The translations under genes were made by a program, and so were the position numbers. Below are positions 7,075 through 15,836 of a DNA stretch of 24,045 bases, piece after piece (the first letter of the stretch is position 1; the number at the start of each line of letters is the position of its first letter). The stretch is from a bacterium UBA1459 (GTDB lineage: Bacteria > Pseudomonadota > Alphaproteobacteria > CAJXXZ01 > UBA1459), in NCBI GenBank assembly GCA_002325765.1, contig DCST01000011.1, positions 12,677-36,721 on the forward strand. Direction: 5' to 3'. The notes under the pieces were generated by a model. That model made no database searches. It was given only the letters and a program-made list of their open reading frames with translations, and was not told the DNA's origin.

Positions 7075-8586
7075 ATGAATGATTATATAAATCATCATAT
7101 TAAAAATACTTTAATGAAAAAAAGTAAAAATAATAATATATCTGAGACATTATGTACAGATATTATATATGAGTATTTTGAAGTTAAAGATGCTAAGTAT
7201 ATAGAAATATGTATACTAAAAAAAATAAAACCAAAAATTATAGCTAAAACAGATACTCAGGCTCACATATTAAATATTATCAATACATATCTTACTAATT
7301 TTCATTTTACAAATGATTGTAAGAAAATAGCTGCAATATGTTATTTAGAATTAATTAGAACTGATGCAATATCTCATCATATATATATACTTTCAAATAT
7401 ATATCCAATAAATATTGTTAATGAAAATATTAGAATTAAAATTACAGAAATACAATCTCAGGTGATTAGATATTTATTTCAAGCTAAACAATTCTATACA
7501 CTATATAAAGTTATTCAAAATTTATATGCCAAAGAATCTGATGAAGAGTTTGGTAACATATGTTGTTTAATTGGACATGTATATACATTTCTTAATCAAC
7601 AAAAAAAAGCAGAATATTTTTTTCTTAAAGCTCTAAATTCAAAAGAATGTTATAGTAAAGCTTCGTATTATCTTGGTTTATTAACAAAAAATAAGCAATA
7701 TTTTGTTAAAGGATCTCAATATACGCAACAGGATGTATGGAGCCTATTATGTAAAATTAGTTGTAATAAAAAACCTTTAATTGTTTCTTATAAAGATCTG
7801 GTACATGGTCTTAAACCAGATAATTCAAATGATATATATTTTTTAAATAAAATTATTAAGTTAATTAAACAAGGTAATTCAGAAAAACAAATATTAGATT
7901 GCATATATTCACTTAAGAAGAATACTTGTATAAATATGTCAGAGTTATTAGGCCAAGTTATTCAATTATTATTTCAAAAGCATTATATTAGTTGTTCTTT
8001 TAGTCTTGGTATGAGAATTTATAGATTAACTGGTTATATTATTAAGGAATGTTTTCCAAGATATTTACCTGCAGTAAAACTTATAGAAAAAAGAAAAGTA
8101 AGTTATAAAGAAGTATATATTGCTCTATCTTTAATAGGTATTGAATCAAGATTTTATACTAGCAAAGAAAAATTAGATAATGGAGTTGCTGTTGGGCCAA
8201 TGCAAATTAATAAATCTCAAATAGCTAAAATAAATAAAGCATTAAAAAAACAATGCGATCTTTATACAATTACTCATGATATAGAAACTAATATAGAATT
8301 TGGATTAAGTCATTATAAAGATTTATATAATCAATATTGCAATCGTAATTTAATACTTACTGTAGCTTATTATAATGGAGGTCACAAATATCGTACATAT
8401 TTTCATAAATTTATGTATTTAGATTGGAATAATCCAGAAAATGTAATGTTACTTATTAATATGATTAAAAGTACTGAAGTAAGAGCGTATATCTATACAT
8501 TTATTGAACATATGATTATTTTTTGGTATATTTACGAAAACATTCCACTTAGTAGTAGTTTTTTCTGTGAAGACTTTCTAAGTTAA
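7075..8586 (+). CDS. Lytic transglycosylase, Slt-like catalytic domain with helical N-terminal arm
   Basis: Cleaves peptidoglycan glycan strands in the periplasm with formation of anhydro-muramyl ends. Residues 1-330 are helical and repeat-like, as in the superhelical U and L domains of Slt70. The catalytic domain is at about 345-480. E357 in ALSLIGIESRF is the expected catalytic acid (family motif E-S). VGPMQIN (373-379) matches the GLMQLMP loop, and TVAYYNGGHKYRTYF (429-443) matches the AYNAG signature. No N-terminal signal peptide is visible, which is odd for a periplasmic enzyme; the first residues are polar. With mraY also in the window, the organism probably still makes some peptidoglycan. 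It follows the 47-residue gene by 9 bases and likely depends on the same promoter. Confidence 0.82.
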   Translation: MNDYINHHIKNTLMKKSKNNNISETLCTDIIYEYFEVKDAKYIEICILKKIKPKIIAKTDTQAHILNIINTYLTNFHFTNDCKKIAAICYLELIRTDAISHHIYILSNIYPINIVNENIRIKITEIQSQVIRYLFQAKQFYTLYKVIQNLYAKESDEEFGNICCLIGHVYTFLNQQKKAEYFFLKALNSKECYSKASYYLGLLTKNKQYFVKGSQYTQQDVWSLLCKISCNKKPLIVSYKDLVHGLKPDNSNDIYFLNKIIKLIKQGNSEKQILDCIYSLKKNTCINMSELLGQVIQLLFQKHYISCSFSLGMRIYRLTGYIIKECFPRYLPAVKLIEKRKVSYKEVYIALSLIGIESRFYTSKEKLDNGVAVGPMQINKSQIAKINKALKKQCDLYTITHDIETNIEFGLSHYKDLYNQYCNRNLILTVAYYNGGHKYRTYFHKFMYLDWNNPENVMLLINMIKSTEVRAYIYTFIEHMIIFWYIYENIPLSSSFFCEDFLS

Positions 8587-8608
8587 TATTTTATATATTT
8601 TTAGTTTT

Positions 8609-8614
8609 TATAAT
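8609..8614 (+). promoter_or_regulatory. -10 element of the 436-residue protein gene
   Basis: Perfect TATAAT ending five bases before the ATG at 8620, in a 33-base gap after the transglycosylase gene. Confidence 0.45.
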
Positions 8615-8619
8615 ATATT

Positions 8620-9930
8620 ATGTTTATTTTTTTATACGGCAATAAAGTTGCTTCTCTGTTTGTTTTTACTGCATTAAGTACAGTTATAATAGTATCTACA
8701 TCATCAAAATCAGAGTCAAATGAAAAAACAAAATTATCTCCTATATCAGAAAATGATCAATTTAATATACCTAGAGGACCTGAGCCTGTTGTTGATCCTC
8801 AAGATAAAAGAATAGAAATTAATAAAAAACCTAAACCAAAAAGAAATAAAAGCACATTAGAACAAGAATTTAATAAAGAATGTATTGCTAAAAAAGAAAC
8901 AGAAAGTTGGAATATACAAGAGCCTATATATCTAGATGATCAATCTCCAACAACTCTTATGGAATGGCCTAAGATAATGATTAAAAATCTTATAAATCAA
9001 CAAGCTGAAGATAATAAAAGTTCATATCTATCATTTATTAATGAAAAAGATATTGAAAATATACGCCCTTTACCTTTTTTCTCAATTATATTTAATGCAA
9101 TAGAAAAACTTAAAAAGAAGGATAATTTTAAATATAAAGAGGCAGAAAGAGCAATATTACAACTTGTTAACAAGTTTATAAAAATAAAAGATTTTCAAAA
9201 CAATATTATATTAATATTATTTCATGCTAAGATATTATTTTTAATAATACAATATCAAAATACATCAGATATGAATATATTATTTCAAATAGCTTATATA
9301 ACTAAACTTACAATATCAGATATACTAGTATTAATAAAAATTATATTATATTCACAAGATTTGGAAAAAGATTTAGAAAGTTTTTTAGGTACAAAAAACA
9401 GTAATATGCAATATAATTCAATATTTTTTATTATACAAAAAGAAAGAGAAATAAATAATACATTTTTAACTCCTGCTAGTAGTATTGCTTTGTTTGATGA
9501 AAAAATTAGGTCTTTTCACGAAAAAGAGGTAAAACAAGTATTGTATTTTGAAGATAATCCTAATATTCAATTAGCTCCTCTAAATGCAATTAATATTGAG
9601 CAATTAAACTCAGAATCTATATTTAAATTTTCTGGTATAGATGCTTTAACTCAAAAGCCTATTACTTTACCTGTACGAGGATTATTATCAGTATTACAAG
9701 CACTTAATTATGGTCATCCTGTAGATTTAAGTAATTTAAGTATTGAGAAAAATGATAGCAAAGTATCTGATTATTTCTTAGAAATAAATAATGTAAAAAT
9801 ATCTATATCTACTAAAGATAAATCAGTAATAGGTATGAAATTTGAACAAGGAGATATAATTTTTGATGTTAAAAATTCAGATAGTTCTAAATTGCCATCT
9901 ATTTTAGAATCTATGTACAAAACAGAGTAA
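8620..9930 (+). CDS. Hypothetical protein with N-terminal membrane segment (436 aa)
   Basis: No family recognised. Residues about 8-27 form a hydrophobic stretch (KVASLFVFTALSTVIIV) that could be a signal peptide or a membrane anchor. It is followed by a charged, Pro- and Lys-rich disordered linker (30-100), a helical region (about 105-290) and a compact C-terminal domain of alternating strands and helices (about 315-430). The N-terminus MFIFLYGN closely resembles the starts of the AAA+ proteins at the right end (MLLFFLYGH, MIIFIHGN), so it may belong functionally with them. No catalytic motif was seen. It follows the transglycosylase and precedes a multi-pass membrane protein, so a role at the envelope is plausible but unproven. 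Confidence 0.7.
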   Translation: MFIFLYGNKVASLFVFTALSTVIIVSTSSKSESNEKTKLSPISENDQFNIPRGPEPVVDPQDKRIEINKKPKPKRNKSTLEQEFNKECIAKKETESWNIQEPIYLDDQSPTTLMEWPKIMIKNLINQQAEDNKSSYLSFINEKDIENIRPLPFFSIIFNAIEKLKKKDNFKYKEAERAILQLVNKFIKIKDFQNNIILILFHAKILFLIIQYQNTSDMNILFQIAYITKLTISDILVLIKIILYSQDLEKDLESFLGTKNSNMQYNSIFFIIQKEREINNTFLTPASSIALFDEKIRSFHEKEVKQVLYFEDNPNIQLAPLNAINIEQLNSESIFKFSGIDALTQKPITLPVRGLLSVLQALNYGHPVDLSNLSIEKNDSKVSDYFLEINNVKISISTKDKSVIGMKFEQGDIIFDVKNSDSSKLPSILESMYKTE

Positions 9931-9934
9931 ATAT

Positions 9935-9940
9935 TATAAT
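9935..9940 (+). promoter_or_regulatory. Possible -10 element of the 295-residue membrane protein gene
   Basis: Perfect TATAAT, eight bases before the ATG at 9949. An overlapping TAATAT at 9937-9942 gives the 6-base spacing found elsewhere. Confidence 0.4.
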
Positions 9941-9948
9941 ATTAATTT

Positions 9949-10836
9949 ATGTTTTTATTTATAATTCTTGTTGTTATATCGATGTTATTTTTTATATCAA
10001 CTGGATCATTAATTCATCTAATATTACCGATATTACTACATACTAAATTATCAAAAAAGCATTACATTATCTACTTACTAGTACACTCCGTTATATTATT
10101 TGTAAATCCTTATTTATTTGGATTATTTTTTGCTGATTTAGTATTATTATATTTATATAATACATCCATTGAAAAGGGAACATTAAATAGAGACTTTATA
10201 TATTTTCTTTATATAATTACTGGAATAAAGTTATATTTTTCTTTTCTAGTTACTTCACTTCAATTAATAAAGTATAAAGTATATTTACAAAGTATTTATA
10301 TGCCAAAATCTTTTGTGCCAAGTAATGCTTTTAAAATGCTTAGCCTCTTATCAGAAAATACTAAAGCTATTAATTTGTATATTATAGCTCATCAAATGCA
10401 AAATATTGTATATTTAATGACAATTAGCCTTAATCCTCTTATTATACATGGTATTGAATTTATGAATAGATTATTATATCTAGATAAGTCTTTATTACTA
10501 TCTAGTCATGAGTTAGAAAATAAATCTTTATATGTAATTATATTAATTTGTGCTTTATGTATAATCTCATTAAATTATTTTTATATTAATGTTTATTTTT
10601 TGTTCTTTTCTATTTTTATATTATTTTTTGCATTATCTCCATTTTATCATGTTGGTTTGTTTTGTATATATAATATATTAATTCATAATGATATAATTAT
10701 ATTAAGATTATTATTTGTTATTATATCTTTAATAAGTATAAATACTACAGTACCTGGTAATATATTTGTATTTTTATTTTATTCTATCATTGGTCTTATA
10801 GATTATGCAAAATCAAATAGACAGAAAATACTATAA
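9949..10836 (+). CDS. Multi-pass membrane protein, possibly DUF2232-like (295 aa)
   Basis: Integral membrane protein with about seven or eight hydrophobic helices spread along the whole length and short charged loops. The middle loop (about 105-160) is the longest polar stretch. No enzyme motif is visible. The C-terminal end, a last helix followed by GLIDYAKSNRQKIL, resembles the way alphaproteobacterial DUF2232 (YybS-like) proteins end, with a G-L-x-D pattern and a basic tail. This is a weak cue only. The gene is followed 6 bases later by the TPR-like gene, and both may be in one transcript, though each has a TATAAT close to its start. Confidence 0.6.
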   Translation: MFLFIILVVISMLFFISTGSLIHLILPILLHTKLSKKHYIIYLLVHSVILFVNPYLFGLFFADLVLLYLYNTSIEKGTLNRDFIYFLYIITGIKLYFSFLVTSLQLIKYKVYLQSIYMPKSFVPSNAFKMLSLLSENTKAINLYIIAHQMQNIVYLMTISLNPLIIHGIEFMNRLLYLDKSLLLSSHELENKSLYVIILICALCIISLNYFYINVYFLFFSIFILFFALSPFYHVGLFCIYNILIHNDIIILRLLFVIISLISINTTVPGNIFVFLFYSIIGLIDYAKSNRQKIL

Positions 10837-10837
10837 T
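10832..10837 (+). promoter_or_regulatory. Possible -10 element of the TPR-like protein gene
   Basis: Perfect TATAAT overlapping the stop region of the preceding gene and ending five bases before the ATG at 10843. Confidence 0.4.
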
Positions 10838-10842
10838 AAAAT

Positions 10843-11475
10843 ATGAGTAAAAGTATTCAACAAAGTATTTTAGATTTTTTTGTTAAACATATTAGATGGA
10901 TTATAGTAGTTTTTTTTCTTATTTGTATATTAATTAGCATAAATATGTATTATGATATAAAAACAACAAATATAAATAAAATATTTACAGACAATATTGT
11001 GAATATTACAAAAAGTATAGATAAAAAAGATTATCACCAAGCAAATAAAATATTATCAAATATAGATATAATACAACTTAGTCAAAATCAAAAATATATA
11101 TATTATTTATTAAGTTTAAGAGTAAAAAGTCAGCTAAAAAAAGATATCTTATCTTTAAAAAAAGAAATTAAAGAACTTAAATATATTTGTCAGTATCGCG
11201 AATTTGATCAATTTTCATTAGCTGGTGAGTTGTTACTTGATTATGCAATAGTATTTCATTTTTTGGATCAAGAATATGATGAATGTATCAGTAAAATTAA
11301 AATGAAAGGTATGCAATTTGTTGGACATTCTATAAGTTATAAATATGTATCAGAGGCTCTTATGAGAACTAATAAAGCTGAAGCGAGAAAATTTTTATTT
11401 AATATTGTAGTTACTCAACAAAATCTTAATCAAATTGATAGAACTATATTAGAAAGTTTATTACTTCAATCATAA
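10843..11475 (+). CDS. Single-pass membrane protein with TPR-like periplasmic domain (YfgM-like)
   Basis: The N-terminal 15 residues are probably cytoplasmic (MSKSIQQSILDFFVKHIR). They are followed by one membrane helix (about 19-36) and a helical soluble domain to residue 210. The layout, a short basic N-terminus, one helix and then repeated helical hairpins (DYHQANKILSNID at about 52-64, and later AEARKFLFNIV), matches the YfgM/TPR_21 family. That family is an ancillary partner of SecYEG and periplasmic chaperones in proteobacteria. No classical TPR consensus is fully preserved, so the family call is moderate. It lies between the multi-pass protein and rpmJ, in a plus-strand envelope cluster that continues to the Omp85-like gene, consistent with a role in outer-membrane protein biogenesis. 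Confidence 0.55.
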   Translation: MSKSIQQSILDFFVKHIRWIIVVFFLICILISINMYYDIKTTNINKIFTDNIVNITKSIDKKDYHQANKILSNIDIIQLSQNQKYIYYLLSLRVKSQLKKDILSLKKEIKELKYICQYREFDQFSLAGELLLDYAIVFHFLDQEYDECISKIKMKGMQFVGHSISYKYVSEALMRTNKAEARKFLFNIVVTQQNLNQIDRTILESLLLQS

Positions 11476-11481
11476 ATGTCT

Positions 11482-11487
11482 TATAAT
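11482..11487 (+). promoter_or_regulatory. -10 element of rpmJ
   Basis: Perfect TATAAT, seven bases before the rpmJ ATG; the leader would be absent or one base long. Confidence 0.5.
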
Positions 11488-11494
11488 ATAAATT

Positions 11495-11620
11495 ATGAGA
11501 AACGTTTCATCAATAAAATCAGCAAAAAATAGAGATAAAAATTGTATCGTAGTTAGAAGATCTGGAAGATTATATGTAATTAATAAAAAAAATCCAAAAT
11601 TTAAAGCAAGACAAAAATAA
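11495..11620 (+). CDS. rpmJ: Large ribosomal subunit protein bL36
   Basis: A 41-residue basic protein of the 50S subunit, beginning [20 protein letters not shown] and ending with the alphaproteobacterial hallmark [14 protein letters not shown]. The central [20 protein letters not shown] stretch is nearly canonical. It is the long alphaproteobacterial type, with a single Cys (C17) in place of the zinc-binding CCHC set, so probably zinc-free. This is the strongest taxonomic marker in the window. The Omp85-like frame is in phase with this gene and begins 22 bases after its stop. Confidence 0.96.
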   Translation: MRNVSSIKSAKNRDKNCIVVRRSGRLYVINKKNPKFKARQK

Positions 11621-11629
11621 TTAATTTTA

Positions 11630-11635
11630 TATAAT
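11630..11635 (+). promoter_or_regulatory. -10 element of the Omp85-like gene
   Basis: Perfect TATAAT followed by exactly six bases and GTG at 11642. The spacing supports the GTG as the true start. Confidence 0.5.
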
Positions 11636-11641
11636 TTTAAT

Positions 11642-13861
11642 GTGTTGTATTTTTCAAGAAGTGTTATTAAAGGTAGAAACTATATACAAAGTCTACTGAA
11701 TAAAAAAATAATAATCAGAAAATCTAAATCATTAGAATTATGTATAGAAAATTTTATAGATGTAGAACTGATAGAGCATTTATATGGCATTTCAGGTAAT
11801 AAATTTATTACAAAAACCAATAAAGCTGAATTTAATTGTTTTAAGTATAAGAATACTATATTTATATCTAGACCTAAAATAAAAATTAATAGAAATATTA
11901 AACCTGAAGATCCTCTAAATATAGAAACAAATGATTTTTCTAATTATGATAATTTTAATTTTTTATTAAATAGTCATTTTGGTAATTTTAGTATTCAAAA
12001 TCTAAATACTTTGAAAGATATCCATTATATTACTACAAATAAAATATTAAATTTTCATATAATAAATAATAGATTAATAATTAATCAACAAAAACTCTAT
12101 ATAAGAGATATAAAAATAAAAATACTTGATAATCAATATATAAATATAGATAGTGTGCCATTTGTTAAATATACATGGTTAAATAAAATTATTAGTAGAA
12201 TTTATGATTTACCTTGTTATTATACAAATAATGGTAATGATATAGCTTTTATTATGGCATCTGTGCGAAGTAATGGATATTTGTCTGCAAAATTTATAGG
12301 TAAATATATTAAATACTTTGATGATTATACTTGTGAATTAATATACTATATACATTTAGGTAATAAACTTAGCTGTAATGATATTATTATTTATAGCACT
12401 TGCTTATCAGATGAGCAAAAAAAACAAAATATAGCTATATTAAAATTATCAGATATAAGTAAACTTCGAAATACTAATGATATTAATCAGATATTAAATC
12501 TTAAAGAAGCAATACAATGTACTAAAATAAGTTTCTCTAAAAATAATGATGAAACATTTAATTTGGAAATAACAATTGCGGAACAAACAAATCAAATAAT
12601 TAAAAGTATTTTATTTAGAGGATGGAGTATTAAATTACCAAAACTATTTAGATGTGCAAGACATAATAATATTATAATTGGATCAAACTATAGTCCTGAA
12701 AATATACAGGATTTTATTACGACTTTAAATGAGTTTTCAGGTACTCAAACTACACCTAAATATGAAAATCAGATTTTAATAATTGATGCAGGTGCAAATC
12801 CGTCTGTATTTTCATGGATACCAGGAGGTGGTAAGTTTTCATCAAGTACCGGATTTGATCTTCGTATATTTAAATTAGCATGGTATAATTTAAGAAATGA
12901 ATTTTTATACTTTGAGACAAATCCAACTATAAATATTTCTTCAAAAAATCCAGGTTATATTAAATTAAGTCCAGGAGCCTCACTAGTTTATCTTAATAAA
13001 TATAATCATAAATACTCACTTAATATAAATTTACCTATTAATACAACAGAAATACCATCTTTAAATATAACTAAAATGATCTCTCCTACAACATCACTTG
13101 AATATCAAATTAATAAACCTAATTTTGTAAGTCATACAAATATTAAAATGGAATTTCATGGAGAGGGTCAATATATTAATAGAGTACTTAAAAGATTTAA
13201 TATTAATACAGAAAGCGATTCTAAATCACATGTATTAACATGTGGTAATGATATTTATTTAAAATTTTACAAGTTTACAAATAGTATGTTAAGTATAAAT
13301 ATATCTCCTCAGATAATTAGTAATTATATTGATATTGGAGGTAAATTATTATTTAATCTTTATTATTTTAAAAAAGTACAAGATAATATAATAAATTTTA
13401 GTATTATAAATGGATATGCAGCAGGTAAAGTATTACAAAGTTATCATGAAAAATCAGATATACGGTTTATACTATATGATGAGGAAAGTATAAGTAATTT
13501 TGTTATTTTATTTCGATTATTAGCATTAAAAGAGATTATTAGCACTCAATCAATTATAGGTATGAACTTTGCCTCCTTACAGTGTGGAGGATTTTGTAAT
13601 TTTGGACTTACATCTTATTTAGATATAATAGATTTAGATTGGTATAAAAGTCATAGAATATTACAATTATGCTTTTCCTTTGGTTTAATAACTACTATTT
13701 GTATTATGTATATGTTATATATATTCTTTGCTTTTGGATTAAGATTTAAAAATAACAAGTTAGAGTTATATTATGAATTTGGTGTAATTAATAATAACAA
13801 CCCATTTATTATAAAATTAGGAACTCCTATAAATCCCAACAATGTTATTTCAGATATCTAA
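11642..13861 (+). CDS. Omp85/TamA-like outer membrane assembly protein (739 aa)
   Basis: Probably a POTRA plus beta-barrel protein that helps insert outer-membrane proteins. Residues about 165-330 look like POTRA repeats: a helix ending SVRSNGYLSAKFIGKY (about 207-222), the strand pattern YIHLGNKLSCNDIIIYS, and then FNLEITIAEQTNQIIKSI (about 306-323), which resembles the last POTRA strand entering a TamA barrel. The C-terminal half is rich in alternating strands with Gly and aromatic turns, and ends FGLRFKNNKLELYYEFGV...FIIKLGTPI, as Omp85 barrels do. The GTG start is supported by a TATAAT 6 nt upstream. No signal peptide is visible, and the in-frame stop of rpmJ 22 bases upstream leaves no room for one. 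TamA is favoured over BamA, without certainty. The stop overlaps the convergent 631-residue gene by 4 bases. Confidence 0.55.
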   Translation: MLYFSRSVIKGRNYIQSLLNKKIIIRKSKSLELCIENFIDVELIEHLYGISGNKFITKTNKAEFNCFKYKNTIFISRPKIKINRNIKPEDPLNIETNDFSNYDNFNFLLNSHFGNFSIQNLNTLKDIHYITTNKILNFHIINNRLIINQQKLYIRDIKIKILDNQYINIDSVPFVKYTWLNKIISRIYDLPCYYTNNGNDIAFIMASVRSNGYLSAKFIGKYIKYFDDYTCELIYYIHLGNKLSCNDIIIYSTCLSDEQKKQNIAILKLSDISKLRNTNDINQILNLKEAIQCTKISFSKNNDETFNLEITIAEQTNQIIKSILFRGWSIKLPKLFRCARHNNIIIGSNYSPENIQDFITTLNEFSGTQTTPKYENQILIIDAGANPSVFSWIPGGGKFSSSTGFDLRIFKLAWYNLRNEFLYFETNPTINISSKNPGYIKLSPGASLVYLNKYNHKYSLNINLPINTTEIPSLNITKMISPTTSLEYQINKPNFVSHTNIKMEFHGEGQYINRVLKRFNINTESDSKSHVLTCGNDIYLKFYKFTNSMLSINISPQIISNYIDIGGKLLFNLYYFKKVQDNIINFSIINGYAAGKVLQSYHEKSDIRFILYDEESISNFVILFRLLALKEIISTQSIIGMNFASLQCGGFCNFGLTSYLDIIDLDWYKSHRILQLCFSFGLITTICIMYMLYIFFAFGLRFKNNKLELYYEFGVINNNNPFIIKLGTPINPNNVISDI

Positions 13862-15753
13862 ATAATATTTACATTAACAATAAGTGATTTTTCATATTCT
13901 TCTACTATCGATTTAATTGTTATTTTTGATAAAGGTACTATTAATATACCTTTAAGTGTAGTTTGTTTAATTTTCATTTCAATATATTGTTGAATTTGCT
14001 TTTTAATATCATTTGTATTTTTACTTAAATGAATAATATGCAGAAATTTATTTGTATTTTTTTCAAATTCTTCAAAACTTGCATGATTTTTACATATATA
14101 ATCTGAAGAAACAAAGTTAGCTGAATCAACTTTTTTACATATAAACAGATTATTATCTGTATCTATTGTGCTTACAATTGAAAGATCTATACTACCTTTA
14201 TTATCATTTATTGGAGGGATATATTTATTAGTAATTGATGATTTAACAAATTTTTGTAAAGGCTCTCTAGATGAAAACATTTCTATTATATCATATTCAT
14301 TATTAATATCTGCTATACCAATTTGTTTAATAAGATATCTCTCTAATTTCTCTTCTTGTTTATTAGGCTCTACTTCATTTGTAATAGCATATGCACTACT
14401 CTCTAAGTTAGTAAAGAAATTAGAAATAGTAGAATAAGTTGTATTTTTTAATATATTGATAATAATTGCTTTTTTTTTCTTTAATAATTCTTTAATATTA
14501 TTAGATATATCTGAATTAGCTTCTATGTTATTAAAACACTTTTCTGTTTTTTCCTTTAAGTTTCTATTACCTAAATCAATTTTATATATCATACATCTTC
14601 TCATTATTTCTGGATAAGATGTTTGATCTGCCTCTACTGTCTTGTCAATACTAGCTTCATTACTTGTAACTCCTGTAAAGAAAAACTGTAGACCTTTTGT
14701 ATGTAATGATGAGCCTGTAGATCCTCTGATAACTGGTTCACTTCCAGTGCTCATAGTTAGTAAAGTTGAATATCTATCCTTGCCAAATCCTGTACCTGAT
14801 TTCGATTGTTCCCATACTTTAGTTGTTTCATCTAACATGATCATTAAATGATTATTACCTGATTGGGCTTTTGCTAACTCATCAACAAAATCTATTTTTG
14901 ATCCTAAAAATCCGGCAACTTTCATTTGATTAGCATTCATTGAAATTACTTGTACTTTAGGTATCTTATAATCTTGCGCTACTTTATTAAAAGATTTACA
15001 TACTTGAGTAAATAGTGCTGTTTTTCCGCTACCAGCTGGTCCATATATAATACTTGACATATTTTCTCCTTTTTTTGCAGCATTTATAAAATTATGTACA
15101 AACGTTCTAACTAGTTCTCTTTGATCCTTATATTCTATAATAGCATCCTTAACAACAGCATCCTCTATTTTTTTTAGATCTTCTTTTGATTTTTTTTTAA
15201 GTTCTGTAGTAAGTTTTGATTCATATTTACTTTCAGTATCTTCTTTTTTATCTATAAAATTGTTTCTTTTGTTTATTATGATTATCAATGAAATCGCTAA
15301 TATTGTTATTTTAAATACAAATAATTTTATTTTTTTTCTAATTTGTTTTTTTGTTGTTTGTTTTGGTTTTTTTTCAATTGGTATTTCTTCTATTGCTTGG
15401 ATAATTTCATCTGGACTTGCATTATTTTCAATTAAATTGATAATTTCTACAGCTCTTTGATATGATATAAATGATTCTATATGTTCTATTATTTTTTTAT
15501 CTGCTTTATTATTAAGTATTAAAAAATACTCATGTGCCGTTATTTTTAGCCATCCTTGAAATAAATCTCTATATTCCGATTTATTTATTTCTTTTATTAT
15601 GTGTTCTGATTTTTTTCTATTGTTTTTTCTGATATCTAGAGATTTTGGATTAAAGTGAGAAGCTTCTATAAAATCATCAATTATTTTTGCATCTTCTTTA
15701 TCTATTGAATTACTATCTGCATCAAAATGTCCATACAAAAAAAATAATAACAT
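13858..15753 (-). CDS. Membrane-anchored AAA+ ATPase with inserted loop (631 aa)
   Basis: Residues 1-130 form a helical charged domain that starts MLLFFLYGHF. A membrane helix lies at about 143-161, followed by a short charged coiled coil and the AAA+ core at about 200-420. Walker A is GPAGSGKT (238-245), Walker B MIMLDE (304-309), sensor 1 TGVTSNEA (360-367, Asn365), and R385/R386 in the PEIMRRC helix are likely arginine fingers. Between Walker B and sensor 1 is a Gly/Ser-rich insertion of about 45 residues (TGFGKDRYSTLL, STGSEPVIRG), suggestive of a pore or substrate loop. The C-terminal 200 residues are helical, then alpha/beta, and not recognised. The helix would place the N-domain and the ATPase on opposite sides of a membrane, unless it is a re-entrant anchor. 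The family is unclear; an ATAD3/FtsH-like clade is possible. It is divergent from the ATAD3-like gene. Confidence 0.75.
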   Translation of the reverse strand: MLLFFLYGHFDADSNSIDKEDAKIIDDFIEASHFNPKSLDIRKNNRKKSEHIIKEINKSEYRDLFQGWLKITAHEYFLILNNKADKKIIEHIESFISYQRAVEIINLIENNASPDEIIQAIEEIPIEKKPKQTTKKQIRKKIKLFVFKITILAISLIIIINKRNNFIDKKEDTESKYESKLTTELKKKSKEDLKKIEDAVVKDAIIEYKDQRELVRTFVHNFINAAKKGENMSSIIYGPAGSGKTALFTQVCKSFNKVAQDYKIPKVQVISMNANQMKVAGFLGSKIDFVDELAKAQSGNNHLMIMLDETTKVWEQSKSGTGFGKDRYSTLLTMSTGSEPVIRGSTGSSLHTKGLQFFFTGVTSNEASIDKTVEADQTSYPEIMRRCMIYKIDLGNRNLKEKTEKCFNNIEANSDISNNIKELLKKKKAIIINILKNTTYSTISNFFTNLESSAYAITNEVEPNKQEEKLERYLIKQIGIADINNEYDIIEMFSSREPLQKFVKSSITNKYIPPINDNKGSIDLSIVSTIDTDNNLFICKKVDSANFVSSDYICKNHASFEEFEKNTNKFLHIIHLSKNTNDIKKQIQQYIEMKIKQTTLKGILIVPLSKITIKSIVEEYEKSLIVNVNII

Positions 15754-15836
15754 AATATAAATATATTATATAAGACATAAAATATGTTATAAAAATATAA
15801 ATAAATATATCTAAATAAAAAAGATATACTATGTAT
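15754..15836. promoter_or_regulatory. Divergent promoter region between two AAA+ genes
   Basis: Almost pure A/T. On the plus strand TATACT at 15825-15830 lies six bases before the ATG at 15837, which argues for that ATG over the one at 15831. On the minus strand a TATAAT lies 11 bases, and a TATATT 6 bases, before the ATG at 15753. Confidence 0.4.

Noticed and set aside
14168..15460. Plus-strand open frames of 66-89 codons within the 631-residue AAA+ gene
   Set aside because: They lie antisense to a gene with clear Walker motifs and carry no recognisable domain of their own; they are shadows of AT-rich coding sequence.
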